64,000 nt of DNA from Glycomyces harbinensis (GCF_900101745.1 NZ_FNAD01000001.1:558001-622000), one strand, 5' to 3'. Positions 1-8,586 are shown, numbered from the stretch's first letter. Notes: generated by a model not told the origin, from the sequence alone. Program-made: numbers and translations.

Positions 1-49
1 AAGCGAGCCGGAGGGCGGGGCGACGGGTGCGGGCCAGTGCGGTGGTCAT
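1..49 (-). CDS. urtD: Urea ABC transporter ATP-binding protein UrtD, N-terminal fragment (cut by window edge)
   Basis: Only the first 16 codons are in the window; the gene runs off the left edge on the reverse strand. The ATG at 49 overlaps the urtC stop codon as ATGA, the usual sign of translational coupling in an operon. The identity comes from position: in urt operons the gene after urtC is the first ATPase, urtD. The visible residues (MTTALARTRRPALRLA) are an uninformative basic N-terminus, so the sequence itself does not prove the call. Confidence 0.7.
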   Translation of the reverse strand, partial: MTTALARTRRPALRLA

Positions 50-1122
50 GCTGCGGCCTCCACTGGTGCCGGTGTGCGCTGGAACCGTTTCGTGAGGGCG
101 GCGACCGAGGCGATCCCGCCGGGGAGCAGGGCGATGACGAGGATGAACAGGAGCCCTTGGGCGTAGGTCCACGCGGAGGGGAACTGCTCGGACAGGGCGG
201 TCTGGGCCCAGGCGACGGCGAGGGCGCCGACGACGGGGCCGACCAGGCTCGCGCGGCCGCCGATGGCGACGCCGAGGATGAACATGATCGAGGGGACGAT
301 GCCGATGCTCGCCGGGGAGATGATCCCGACGACGGGCACGAAGATCGCTCCGGCGACCGACGCGAACAGGGCGGCGGTGGCGTAGGCGACCACTTTGATG
401 TTCGCGGCGTCGTAGCCGAGGAACCGGACGCGCTCTTCGGCGTCGCGGACGGCGACGAGGAGTTCCCCGTACCGGCTGCGGCGCAACTGGAGTGCGATGG
501 CGACGACGACCAGGAGCACCCCGGCGGCGATGAAGTAGAGCATCTGCTGGTTGACCGGGTCGTCGAGGTTGTACCCGAAGAAGTACCGGAACCGGGAGAG
601 CCCGTTGAACCCGCCGAGGGACTGCTGTCCGATGAGGAGGATCGCGAACGCGCCGGCGAGGGCCTGCGACAGGATCGCGAAGTAGGCGCCCTTGACGCGG
701 CGCTTGAAGACCGCGAGGCCGAGCACGACCGCGAACGCGGTGGGCAGGACGAGGATCGCCGCGATCGTGAAGACCGGCGAGCTGAACGGGGCCCAGTAGG
801 CGGGCAGTTCCCTGATCCCGGCCAGTTCCATGAAGTCGGGGACGGCGCCGGGGCCGTTCCTGAACTCGGCGTCGGCCATCTTCAGGTGCATGGCCATGAG
901 GTAGGCGCCCATGCCGAAGAACACGCCCTGGCCGAGGGTGAGCATCCCGCCGCGCCCCCAGGCCAGGCCGATGCCGACCGCGACGATCGCGTAGCAGGTG
1001 AACTGGGCGAGCAGTCCGAGCCGGAACCCGGACAGGACCAGCGGGGCGAGTCCGAACAGGACGAGCGCGGCGGCGGCGAACCCGGTCCACGTGCCGAGGC
1101 GTGTTGCGAAGAAATTGCGCAT
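46..1122 (-). CDS. urtC: Urea ABC transporter permease UrtC
   Basis: Branched-chain amino acid/LIV-type permease of 358 residues. It forms one half of the membrane channel that imports urea with UrtA, UrtB, UrtD and UrtE. Family features are visible: the GWGRGGMLTLGQG-like segment after the first helices (residues about 50-70), many hydrophobic helices, and the conserved cytoplasmic stretch RDAEERVRFLGYD, typical of LivM/UrtC coupling regions. It lies 65 bp after urtB and overlaps urtD by 4 bp, so it is the third gene of the operon. Length and start (ATG followed by a short basic N-terminus and a helix) match the family. Confidence 0.93.
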   Translation of the reverse strand: MRNFFATRLGTWTGFAAAALVLFGLAPLVLSGFRLGLLAQFTCYAIVAVGIGLAWGRGGMLTLGQGVFFGMGAYLMAMHLKMADAEFRNGPGAVPDFMELAGIRELPAYWAPFSSPVFTIAAILVLPTAFAVVLGLAVFKRRVKGAYFAILSQALAGAFAILLIGQQSLGGFNGLSRFRYFFGYNLDDPVNQQMLYFIAAGVLLVVVAIALQLRRSRYGELLVAVRDAEERVRFLGYDAANIKVVAYATAALFASVAGAIFVPVVGIISPASIGIVPSIMFILGVAIGGRASLVGPVVGALAVAWAQTALSEQFPSAWTYAQGLLFILVIALLPGGIASVAALTKRFQRTPAPVEAAA

Positions 1123-1187
1123 CAGCGTTTACTCCGATTCGGGGAAGCGAGCGAAGCGAGCGGCTGGGTGGGGTGACGGGTGTGGGC

Positions 1188-2072
1188 TCATGCGAGGCTC
1201 CTGGTCCGCAGCGTGAACAGGCCCTGGGGGCGCAGTTGCAGGAAGACGACGATGACGACGAAGACCCCGACCTTCGCGAGCGAGGCCGTCGAGTAGGTCT
1301 CGAACACCGCCTGGAACGTGCCGAGCGCGATCGCGGCGACGACCGCGCCCTTGATGCGGCCCAGGCCGCCGGCGACCACGACGAGGAACGCGTCGACCAG
1401 ATAGGACTGGCCGGTCGTCGGACTCGTGGAGCCGATCAGCGTGAGCGCCACGCCTGCGACGCCGGCGAGGCCCGAGCCGATGAAGAACGTCCCGGCGTCG
1501 ACGGTTCGCGAGGAGATCCCGGCGGTCTCGGCGAGGTCGCGGTTGCCCACGACCGCGCGGATGCGCCGCCCCGCCGGGGTGAACCGCAGGACCAGCGTCA
1601 CCGCGGTGACCGCCACGATCGCGAGCCCCATGATGAACAGGCGCGTCTTGGGGACCGTGGTCCCGAGCAGGTCGACGCCGCCGCGCAGGAACTCCGGGAC
1701 CGTCACGTTCACCGCGGGGGCGCCGAAGACGTCACGGGCGACCTGCTGGAGCACCAGCCCGACGCCGAACGTCACGAGCAGCGTGTCGAGCGGCCGGTGG
1801 TAGAGGTGGCGGATGAGCAGGGCCTCCAGGACCCAGCCCATGATCCCCCCGACGAGGAAGCCGATGGGGAGGGCGATCAGGAGGGAGACGCCCGCGTCCC
1901 CCACGACCTGCTGGGTGACGTACGCGGTGTAGCAGCCGGCCATGATGAACTCGCCGTGCGCCATGTTGATGACGCCCATCTGCCCGAACGTGAGCGACAG
2001 TCCCAGCGCGGCCAGCAGCAGGATCGACCCGGTGCTCAGGCCGGTGAACAGCTGCCCGATGAAGAGGTCCAC
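1188..2072 (-). CDS. urtB: Urea ABC transporter permease UrtB
   Basis: LivH/UrtB-type permease of 294 residues that pairs with UrtC to form the urea import channel. The N-terminus shows the family hallmark of a helix followed by LSLTFGQMGVINMAHGEF (about residues 28-45). The cytoplasmic coupling stretch RAVVGNRDLAETAGI lies near the middle. Cyanobacterial UrtB proteins often carry a long N-terminal extracytoplasmic extension; this one has the short actinobacterial form. It starts 28 bp after the urtA stop, so the two are co-transcribed. UrtB rather than a general amino acid permease is inferred from the UrtA partner. Confidence 0.93.
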   Translation of the reverse strand: MDLFIGQLFTGLSTGSILLLAALGLSLTFGQMGVINMAHGEFIMAGCYTAYVTQQVVGDAGVSLLIALPIGFLVGGIMGWVLEALLIRHLYHRPLDTLLVTFGVGLVLQQVARDVFGAPAVNVTVPEFLRGGVDLLGTTVPKTRLFIMGLAIVAVTAVTLVLRFTPAGRRIRAVVGNRDLAETAGISSRTVDAGTFFIGSGLAGVAGVALTLIGSTSPTTGQSYLVDAFLVVVAGGLGRIKGAVVAAIALGTFQAVFETYSTASLAKVGVFVVIVVFLQLRPQGLFTLRTRSLA

Positions 2073-2100
2073 GGTGTCTCCTTCCCGATCGCCTGCGGTG

Positions 2101-3381
2101 CTATTCGGTGACGGTGAGGTCGGCGGCCCAGTCGTAGCCCTCGAGGAACGGGTCGGGCTCGATCGGGCCCTCCGACTCCCAGACGGTGTAGAGCAGGCCG
2201 TCGGCGCTGATCTCGCCGATGCGGGCGGTCTTGGTGACGTGGTGGTTGTCCCCGTCGATCACGACCGTCCCTTCAGGGCTGTCGAACGAGACCCCGTCGG
2301 CGTTGGCCTGGATGTCCTCGACGGCGAACGACTCGGCCTTCTCCACCGTCGCGGCCCAGAGGTACACCGAGTTGTAGGCGGCCTCCATCGGGTCGGAGGT
2401 GACGCGGTCGGCGCCGTACTCGGCCTTGAACGCCTCCACGAACGTGGTGTTCGCCGGGGACTCGACGGTCTGGTAGTAGTTCCAGGCCGCCAGCTGGCCC
2501 TCGATGTTCTCCACGCCGATGCCGCCGACCTCCTCTTCGGCGATCGAGACGCTCATGACGGGCATCTCCTCGGCGGTGAGGCCGACGTTGGCGTACTCGC
2601 GGAAGAACGCGACGTTCGAGTCCCCGTTGAGGGTGTTGAAGACCGCGTCCGCGCCCGAGGCGCTGACCTGGTTGACGATGGTGGAGAACTCGACCGAGCC
2701 CAGCTGCGCGTAGTCCTCGCCGAGGATCTCGATGCCCTTGTCGGCCGCGTACGCGTTGATGATCGCGTTCGCGGTGCGCGGGAAGACGTAGTCGGACCCG
2801 ACCAGGTAGAGCGACTTCACGCCGGTCTCGGCGAGGTAGTCCAGGGCCGGGATGATCTGCTGGTTGGTGGTCGCGCCGGTGTAGAAGATGTTCTCCGACG
2901 CCTCGAGGCCCTCGTACTGGACGGGGTAGTACAGCAGCGAGTCGTTGTCCTCGAAGACCGGCAGCATCGCCTTGCGCGAGGCGGAGGTCCAGCCGCCGAA
3001 GACCGCGGCGACGCAGTCCTCGCGGATGAGCTTCTCGGCCTTCTCGGCGAAGACCGTGGGCTCGGAGGCCCCGTCCTCGGCGACGATCTCGATCTCCTTG
3101 CCCTGCACGCCGCCTGCGGCGTTGATCTCGTCCACGGCCAGGTAGATGGCGTCGCGGACCGTGGTCTCGGAGATGGACATGGTGCCGGACAGGGAGTTGA
3201 GGGCGCCGACCTTGATGGTATCGCCGGAGGTGTCGACACAGGACTCGGCGGCGGCGGTCTCCTCCCCGGCGCGCGAACCGCACGCGGCGGTGGCGACGAG
3301 GCCGGTGATGGCCACGGAGGCGGCGAGGGTGCGGGCGAACGTGCGGGCGGGGCTGGGGAGGGTGGTGAAGCGGTGAGGCAT
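2101..3381 (-). CDS. urtA: Urea ABC transporter substrate-binding lipoprotein UrtA
   Basis: Periplasmic-binding type I protein of 426 residues that captures urea outside the membrane. The N-terminus is a lipoprotein signal: basic residues, a hydrophobic stretch and a lipobox ending ATAAC, with Cys34 as the lipidation site. The mature part carries UrtA/AmiC-family stretches such as IKVGALNSLSGTMSISE, the FGGWTSASRKAMLPVFE region and YPVQYEGLE. It is the first gene of the urtABC(D) operon. Urea operons of actinobacteria often respond to nitrogen status through GlnR; I looked upstream for a GTnAC-n6-GAAAC box and did not find a convincing one. Confidence 0.95.
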   Translation of the reverse strand: MPHRFTTLPSPARTFARTLAASVAITGLVATAACGSRAGEETAAAESCVDTSGDTIKVGALNSLSGTMSISETTVRDAIYLAVDEINAAGGVQGKEIEIVAEDGASEPTVFAEKAEKLIREDCVAAVFGGWTSASRKAMLPVFEDNDSLLYYPVQYEGLEASENIFYTGATTNQQIIPALDYLAETGVKSLYLVGSDYVFPRTANAIINAYAADKGIEILGEDYAQLGSVEFSTIVNQVSASGADAVFNTLNGDSNVAFFREYANVGLTAEEMPVMSVSIAEEEVGGIGVENIEGQLAAWNYYQTVESPANTTFVEAFKAEYGADRVTSDPMEAAYNSVYLWAATVEKAESFAVEDIQANADGVSFDSPEGTVVIDGDNHHVTKTARIGEISADGLLYTVWESEGPIEPDPFLEGYDWAADLTVTE

Positions 3382-3640
3382 GTGCAGTGTCAGACCTTTC
3401 GCAGAGGAGCGTCCCGGCGGTCGGCCGACATCGACGGGATTCGAAGTCAGCGCGGTAGGGGTGCCGGGTCTGCATGGGCACCGCCGCAGTTCAGGGCGGT
3501 GTACAGGCGCGTATACAGCGTCGTATCCGCACTGGATTCAAACTAAGGTCGCGATGTTTCACCGCCATGCGCGTCAAGCACAGCCATATGAATTACGGTT
3601 GCCGACGCGTAAACAAGAACGCACAATCGCGCCGACGCGA
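3382..3640. other. Intergenic region upstream of urtA
   Basis: This stretch holds no credible gene. It must contain the urtA promoter, read leftward. A TTGACG-like -35 can be read on the reverse strand near 3580, but I see no matching -10 at the right distance, so I do not call a promoter. Confidence 0.5.
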
Positions 3641-3670
3641 GAAGAGCCCCGGCACTCGCCGGGGCTCTTC
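3641..3670 (-). terminator. Terminator of the serine hydrolase gene
   Basis: A perfect 13-bp stem (arm GAAGAGCCCCGGC) with a four-base loop ACTC. It lies 57 bp past the stop codon of the reverse-strand hydrolase gene and before the urtA promoter region. No long U tract follows, as is common in GC-rich actinobacteria. Confidence 0.75.
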
Positions 3671-3726
3671 GAAATCGGGTGCGTTGCCCGAGTTGAACTT
3701 GCGCGACTCGGGCACAAGGGGGTCGG

Positions 3727-5235
3727 TCAGGCGCGGCTCGGACGCGATCGCCGCCTCGTCCGGGAGGGCCGGATGCGCACGACCGCGTTCCAGATCCTCA
3801 CGGCCGCAACGATGAGCGCGGCCACGCCGAGGGCGGTCGTCAGCCCGGCCACGTCGGGGGCCATGCCCGTGAACGCCGCCCGGCTCGGCGCGAGACCCGG
3901 CACCACCACGAAGGACACGTACGCCACCGCGAGCCCCGCGACCGTCCAGCACCCGGCCCCGACGATCAGCGCCGCCGGTGACGCCTTGCGCGCCTTGCCC
4001 ATGCGGATGAAGGTGCGCACCACCAGGAAGGCCGACGCGGCGATGAGCAGGCTCAGCCCCACCAGCAGCACGGGATACAGCGGGTCGGACGCCGTCTCGG
4101 CCGGCTCGCCGCCCGCGAGCATCCGGGCGGCGCCGAGCATCGTGCCCACCAGTTCGGCGTCCTGGAAGTACCCGTACCGGTTCTGCGCCACCACGACCGC
4201 GCGATCCAGCTCGGGCAGCAGGATCACCCCGGCCGTGAACCCCGGCGCTCCCCCGGTGTGCCACACGGTGCTCGTCCCCAGGTCCGCGTTGCGCTCGTCC
4301 ACACGCCAGCCGAGCCCGTAGTCGACGGTGTCGTTCACCTCGACCGCACCGGTCTGCATGAGCGCCACCGACTCCGGGGTGACCACGCCCGCGAGGCGCT
4401 CCTCGTCCAGCATCGCCTCGGCGAAGCGCTGCAAGTCGGTGATCGTGCCGCCGAGATAGCCGTAGCTCGGACCGGTCTGGTCGAACCGGGTCTTGATCGG
4501 ACGCGGCAGCCCGAAGACCACCGAGTGGCCCCGGGGCACCTGCCGCGCTTCGTCCCCGGTCGCCACGACCGTGTCCATCCCGAGCGGGTCGAGCACGGCC
4601 GTGCGCAGGTAATCCGCGTACGGAACGCCCGCGACGGCCTCGATGACCGCGCCCAGGACGACGTAGTTCGCGCTCGCGTAGGCGAAGTCCTCGCCGGGGT
4701 CGGCGAGCGGCTCGACGTCGGCGAGATCGGCGACGGCCTCGCCGTAGGGGTCGTCGCGGTGCCCGAAGTCGTCGGTGATCCCGGTGCCCTCGGGAATGCC
4801 GCTGCTCTGTTCGAGCAGGTGGCGCACAGTGATCCGGTCCGAGCGGTCCTCGTCGGCCAGCGCGAAGTCGGGCAGGTAGGCCGCCACGGGCTCGTCGAGG
4901 TCGAGCAGGCCGTCCTCGACGAGGGTCATCGCGGCGGTCGCGGTGACGGGCTTGGCGACCGAGCCCCACAGGAACGGCGTGCCGAGGTCGACCGGGCCGG
5001 CGCCGCCGGTCTCGCCCCAGGCCGAGGCGTACGTGTCGCCCTCGAGGTCGATGATCGCGTACGACGCGCCGGGGACGCCGGTCTCCTCGAAGCGGTCGTG
5101 GAGGTAGCGCTCGATGCGCTGGTGGGTCTCGTCTTCGGGCGCTTGGGGCAGCGGTCCGGTGGGCGGGGTGAACGAAGCGAGCGGCGTGAGGGCGGCCAGT
5201 GCGGCCGCCAGAGCGGTGGCAGTGGGAGTGTTCAT
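3727..5235 (-). CDS. Membrane-anchored serine hydrolase of the beta-lactamase/class C penicillin-binding family
   Basis: Protein of 502 residues. It has an N-terminal signal-like hydrophobic stretch, then a beta-lactamase (PF00144-type) domain to about residue 380, then three to four membrane helices and a very basic tail. The nucleophile motif S-x-x-K is S92-V-A-K95 and the third motif is H326-T-G. The second motif, normally Y-x-N, reads Y186-A-S188, so the usual Asn is a Ser. Family members are esterases, D-amino peptidases or cell-wall enzymes; the substrate cannot be told here. It is divergent from a TetR gene across an operator pair, so it is probably the regulator's target. Confidence 0.85.
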   Translation of the reverse strand: MNTPTATALAAALAALTPLASFTPPTGPLPQAPEDETHQRIERYLHDRFEETGVPGASYAIIDLEGDTYASAWGETGGAGPVDLGTPFLWGSVAKPVTATAAMTLVEDGLLDLDEPVAAYLPDFALADEDRSDRITVRHLLEQSSGIPEGTGITDDFGHRDDPYGEAVADLADVEPLADPGEDFAYASANYVVLGAVIEAVAGVPYADYLRTAVLDPLGMDTVVATGDEARQVPRGHSVVFGLPRPIKTRFDQTGPSYGYLGGTITDLQRFAEAMLDEERLAGVVTPESVALMQTGAVEVNDTVDYGLGWRVDERNADLGTSTVWHTGGAPGFTAGVILLPELDRAVVVAQNRYGYFQDAELVGTMLGAARMLAGGEPAETASDPLYPVLLVGLSLLIAASAFLVVRTFIRMGKARKASPAALIVGAGCWTVAGLAVAYVSFVVVPGLAPSRAAFTGMAPDVAGLTTALGVAALIVAAVRIWNAVVRIRPSRTRRRSRPSRA

Positions 5236-5270
5236 GGCTTCCTATGGGTGTTGAGGAAGTGGTCCGATAA

Positions 5271-5313
5271 CCATACGACGGTATGGCAACGCCATAACCA
5301 TACATCGGTATGA
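5271..5313. promoter_or_regulatory. Pair of palindromic TetR-type operators
   Basis: Two copies of the inverted repeat CCATAC-N4-GTATGR, at 5271-5286 (spacer GACG) and 5298-5313 (spacer ATCG). Their centres are 27 bp apart. They fill the gap between the divergent hydrolase gene and the TetR gene and end 8 bp before the TetR start codon. Binding here would control both genes. Confidence 0.8.
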
Positions 5314-5320
5314 TTATGGA

Positions 5321-5962
5321 GTGCCAAGGACCGCAGACCACGACCTCCGCCGCGCCCAGATGGCCGAGGCGGTGCACCGCCTCATCGCCCACGACGGCCT
5401 GGACGCGGCGACCATGGCGGCAGTGGCCCGCGAGGCCGGGTTCTCCGTCGGCCTGGTCCAGCACTACTTCACCTCGAAGGACGACCTCCTGCTGTTCGCC
5501 TACGAGCGCATGACCGCCGACCAGCTCGGCAGGGTCGCCCGCCTGGTCGAGGAGGGCGAGGCCGCGCAGCAGCCGATCCGCGCGATCCTCAAGCGCTGCA
5601 TGCCCCAGCTGTGGCCCCTCGATGCGCCACGCCGCGGCGAGTACCGCGTCAGCCGCGTCTTCCATGCCAGGGCGCTGGACAACCCCACCATCGCCGAGGT
5701 CGGCCGCCGGACCGCCGCGGTCGTGCGGGCGCAGATCGCGCGGGCCGTGGCGAACGGGAAGGAGTGCGGCGAGGTCGAGAAGGGGACCGATGCCGAACTC
5801 GCGGCCGTGGAACTCGCGGCCCTCATCGAGGGCCTGGCCGACGACCTCTACCGCGAACCCGGGCCCCCCGTCGGCGAGCGCACGATGGACGGTGCCGCGC
5901 AGGCCGTCCTCGAATCGCGCCTGAGGGCGCTCTTCCCCGGCGAGTGCCGCCACTACGCCTGA
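5321..5962 (+). CDS. TetR-family transcriptional regulator (BetI-like)
   Basis: DNA-binding repressor of 213 residues. Residues 10-55 form a TetR helix-turn-helix, with the pattern ...MAAVAREAGFSVGLVQHYFTSKDDLLL. The C-terminal domain resembles the BetI-type ligand domain. The start is the GTG at 5321, just after the operator pair at 5271-5313. The palindromes and the divergent arrangement argue for autoregulation and control of the serine hydrolase at 3727-5235. The ligand is unknown. Confidence 0.88.
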   Translation: MPRTADHDLRRAQMAEAVHRLIAHDGLDAATMAAVAREAGFSVGLVQHYFTSKDDLLLFAYERMTADQLGRVARLVEEGEAAQQPIRAILKRCMPQLWPLDAPRRGEYRVSRVFHARALDNPTIAEVGRRTAAVVRAQIARAVANGKECGEVEKGTDAELAAVELAALIEGLADDLYREPGPPVGERTMDGAAQAVLESRLRALFPGECRHYA

Positions 5963-6091
5963 GACCGCGCGAGTGCGGCCCCGACAAGCGGCGCTCGCGG
6001 ACCGGTCGGCAGCGGATACGTCGACGCGACCCTGCCCTGAGCCGCTGCGATACGGTGGCCGGACCCGCCCCCGTCGCAAGCAAGGAGCACC

Positions 6092-6730
6092 ATGCCCGCA
6101 GCCGAGTGGCTCCGCGAGAGCCGGAACAGGGAGAACGTCTACGTCACCACCCCCGAGAAGGCCGCGACCGAAGCCGAGATCGCCGGGGCCATCGATCGGC
6201 TCGAAGGCCTCGAATCCGGCTGGGGCGGCGCCAAACCCGCCTGGTTCCAGGTGGTCGAGCGGTTCGGCTACTGGTGGTATCTCATCTCGGCCGCGCTCGG
6301 CTCCGCCTTCTTCATGCTCTTCGCCACCAACGACGACCCGACCTGGATGAAGGCCCTCTTCGGTCTCAGTGCCGGACCCCTCATCCTGCTGGCCCTCCAG
6401 ATCGTGATCACCGGAGCCGCATGGATCCAGGTCAAGCTCACCAGCGGCGGCAAGAAGGCCCAAGCGGCCCGGCGGCGCGAGGCCCAGCGGACCGTCCGGC
6501 GCGTGATCGACCCCGACCGCATCGGCACGATCCTCGCCAGGCACCCCTTGGACGAAGAGCGGGTCCACCGCCTCGCCTGGGACGCCGGAGTCGGGGGAAA
6601 GAACCGCGATCGGGCGGATCAGGAGCTCCACGAGCTCTGGCGCCGCGTCGACCCCGAGGGCGCCCGCGAACTGGACGCGAAGATCCGCGACCTCCAGGAG
6701 AAGCTCGCCCCCTTCCGCAAGGAGGACTGA
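6092..6730 (+). CDS. Hypothetical membrane protein with coiled-coil tail
   Basis: Protein of 212 residues that I do not recognise. It has a hydrophilic N-terminus with an acidic helix (residues 20-40), two membrane helices (about 65-85 and 92-115), then a highly charged, Arg-rich cytoplasmic helix and a predicted coiled coil at the end. The start follows the purine-rich AAGGAG-like stretch at about 6081-6086. It converges on the gene at 6737-7318 with only 6 bp between stops. No domain or operon context suggests a function. Confidence 0.65.
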   Translation: MPAAEWLRESRNRENVYVTTPEKAATEAEIAGAIDRLEGLESGWGGAKPAWFQVVERFGYWWYLISAALGSAFFMLFATNDDPTWMKALFGLSAGPLILLALQIVITGAAWIQVKLTSGGKKAQAARRREAQRTVRRVIDPDRIGTILARHPLDEERVHRLAWDAGVGGKNRDRADQELHELWRRVDPEGARELDAKIRDLQEKLAPFRKED

Positions 6731-6736
6731 CCGCCC

Positions 6737-7318
6737 TCAGGCGGCCCGCAGGCGCCGGAGCCGGATCACCTCGACCGCCGCCAACGCTGTGAACAGCCCG
6801 AGCGCCGGCACGATCCCGACGCCGATGATCGAGCCTCCTACCTGGTCGACGAGGCTCGGGTGGACCGTGGTCGAGAACAATATGCGGGGGACCTCCAACG
6901 CCGCGTAGAGCGCCCCGGCAGCGAGGAAGTACGTGGCCGCGGCCAGCACGAGACCGGCGAGCGCCGCGGTCAGCCGCGAGACCGCCCGCTGCCTCTTGTC
7001 GCGGATGAACGCGGTCGCCACGCCTCCCGCCGCGCAGACCATCACACCGATCCCGAGGGCCGTCAGCCATTCCGGCAGCTCGGTCGCGCGCAGGATGACC
7101 GAGGGGAATTCGCGGCCCTCGTTCGAATCCACATCGGCTTCACCAATGAGCACACCGACGCCGTCGAGACACGCTTCGACCAGTATGTCTTCTTCTCCGC
7201 ACGACGCCTCCGCCACCGGCAGGACCAGGAACAGCGCCCCTGCCAGCGCGAACAGCACAGGGCTCGCGAGATACCGCAGCCAGTCCAGCAGTCCCCGACT
7301 TCGATCCGGTTCGCTCAT
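6737..7318 (-). CDS. Hypothetical four-helix membrane protein
   Basis: Protein of 193 residues, unrecognised. It has a first helix at about residues 13-35, an extracytoplasmic segment with two Cys (C40 and C49 region: SCGEED and EACLD) that could form a disulphide, then three further helices. The C-terminus is short and Arg-rich, consistent with positive-inside topology. It is monocistronic on the reverse strand. Confidence 0.65.
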   Translation of the reverse strand: MSEPDRSRGLLDWLRYLASPVLFALAGALFLVLPVAEASCGEEDILVEACLDGVGVLIGEADVDSNEGREFPSVILRATELPEWLTALGIGVMVCAAGGVATAFIRDKRQRAVSRLTAALAGLVLAAATYFLAAGALYAALEVPRILFSTTVHPSLVDQVGGSIIGVGIVPALGLFTALAAVEVIRLRRLRAA

Positions 7319-7432
7319 CGGCAGAGCATAGGAGGACTCCGCCAGGACCGGTATGGGCGGATGCAGGCGCTACTGCTCCGGCCGAGACACGAACACGGGC
7401 ACCAGTTGAGGCACTGTCCGCAGCATCATTAG

Positions 7433-7461
7433 TTACAATACAGAGCTGTACTGTATTGTAA
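7433..7461. promoter_or_regulatory. Perfect palindromic operator before a TetR gene
   Basis: Perfect 11-bp inverted repeat TTACAATACAG / CTGTATTGTAA around a 7-base spacer. It ends 4 bp before the ATG of the TetR gene at 7466. It is unusually AT-rich for this genome, so it probably overlaps the promoter and serves for autoregulation. Confidence 0.82.
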
Positions 7462-7465
7462 AACC

Positions 7466-8077
7466 ATGAGCACTGACGACCGCACTCCCGGCCGACCGCG
7501 CAGCCGAGAAGCCGACGCCGCGATCCTGGCCGCCTCCCTGGAACTCCTCATCGAACGCGGCGCCGAAGCGACCAGCGTCGAGCAGGTCGCACGCCGCGCC
7601 GGCGTCACCCGGGCCACCGTGTACCGGCGCTTCCCCGACAAGACCAGCCTCCTGCTCGCCACGATCGAGTCCGCCTACGGCAATCCCCCGCCGACCCCGG
7701 AGATCCGCGACGTCGAGCACCTGCTCACCGGATGGGCCTCCGTCCTCGCCGACCCGTTCCAGCGCCGACTCCTGCGGCGTCTCTACGGCTCGTTCGAGGA
7801 CTTCCCCGAGATCGCCGAGGCCTACAGAGACCAGCTCGGCGCACAGCGCAGCGACGCCCGCATGCGGGTGTTCGAGCAAGCCAGGGAACGCGGCGAACTC
7901 CCTGCGGACACCGATCCCCAGGTCCTGCTGGACATGCTCACCGGTGCGGGCTGGCAGCACCTGGTCACCCGGCCCGACACCTGCACCGCAGAGGAGACCG
8001 GGCGATTCCTGCGGGCCGTCCTGCACCAGGCCGGCTACCGCCCCGAGAACGCAACGACCAAGACCACCGAGGAGTGA
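7466..8077 (+). CDS. TetR/AcrR-family transcriptional regulator
   Basis: Repressor of 203 residues. The N-terminal GRPRSREADAAIL and the helix-turn-helix EQVARRAGVTRATVYRRFPDK (residues about 38-58) are typical of TetR/AcrR proteins, and a helical ligand domain of the type seen in actinobacterial TetR proteins follows. The perfect palindrome directly upstream should be its operator. The next gene starts 5 bp after its stop, so the two form a small operon and the downstream membrane protein is its likely regulated partner. Confidence 0.88.
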   Translation: MSTDDRTPGRPRSREADAAILAASLELLIERGAEATSVEQVARRAGVTRATVYRRFPDKTSLLLATIESAYGNPPPTPEIRDVEHLLTGWASVLADPFQRRLLRRLYGSFEDFPEIAEAYRDQLGAQRSDARMRVFEQARERGELPADTDPQVLLDMLTGAGWQHLVTRPDTCTAEETGRFLRAVLHQAGYRPENATTKTTEE

Positions 8078-8082
8078 TCGAC

Positions 8083-8532
8083 ATGCAGACCGCCAGTATC
8101 GAAGCACAGCTGCGGACCCGGGCGTTCGCCCGCGTCCTCGGCCCCTACATCGCCACCTTCACCACCATTTACGCGATACGCCTGGGCGAGGGCATGGAGG
8201 TCATCGACGAGCTGTTCTCCTCGCCCGCCCTGGTCATGATGCTGGGAACGTTCATGTTCCTGGGCGGGTTGATCATCATCGCCGGCCACCGCAGCTGGCG
8301 CGGTCCCCTGGCCATCGCGATCTCGCTGTTCGGCTGGTTCGTGGCCCTGCGCGGCGTCGCCTTGATCGCGACGCCTGACGCGATGCAGTCGGGCGTCGAC
8401 GCGACGCTGGACTCGTCAGGCGCGACGCTCGCGGCCCGGCTCTTCTTCGCCGCCCTGGCGATCATGGGCCTGCTGCTGGCTTATGCCGGCTGGTTCACCA
8501 AGCCGAAGGCACCGCAGCCGGCCGAAGCGTAG
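8083..8532 (+). CDS. Small four-helix membrane protein, co-transcribed with TetR
   Basis: Protein of 149 residues with four predicted membrane helices (about 15-35, 50-70, 75-95 and 115-135). I do not recognise a named family with confidence; it resembles small DUF-type proteins often found beside TetR genes. The ATG at 8083 lies 5 bp after the TetR stop (GGAG just upstream inside the TetR 3' end), which decides the start. It is followed by a good terminator, so it ends a two-gene operon. Confidence 0.75.
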   Translation: MQTASIEAQLRTRAFARVLGPYIATFTTIYAIRLGEGMEVIDELFSSPALVMMLGTFMFLGGLIIIAGHRSWRGPLAIAISLFGWFVALRGVALIATPDAMQSGVDATLDSSGATLAARLFFAALAIMGLLLAYAGWFTKPKAPQPAEA

Positions 8533-8555
8533 ACCCGAATTCCGGACCCGAATTC

Positions 8556-8586
8556 AGGAGCGCCGCCCTTCCGGCGGCGCTTCCTG
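8556..8586 (+). terminator. Terminator of the TetR/membrane protein operon
   Basis: Stem GCGCCGCC / GGCGGCGC with loop CTTCC, extended by AGG/CCT pairs with a one-base bulge. It follows the stop at 8532. A short direct repeat of GACCCGAATTC (8532-8555) lies between. Confidence 0.7.

Noticed and set aside
1101..2111. Forward-strand frame opposite urtB
   Set aside because: Asp/Gly/Arg-rich antisense shadow of a well-supported permease gene.
3382..3640. GlnR or NtcA-type nitrogen box upstream of urtA
   Set aside because: A GAAAC element can be found, but no GTnAC partner lies at the required distance.
3593..6631. Very long open frame on the reverse strand across the hydrolase and TetR genes
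   Set aside because: It overlaps two genes with clear family matches in other frames, and its translation is Arg/Gly/Pro-rich with no family pattern. Stop-free antisense frames are normal at this GC content.
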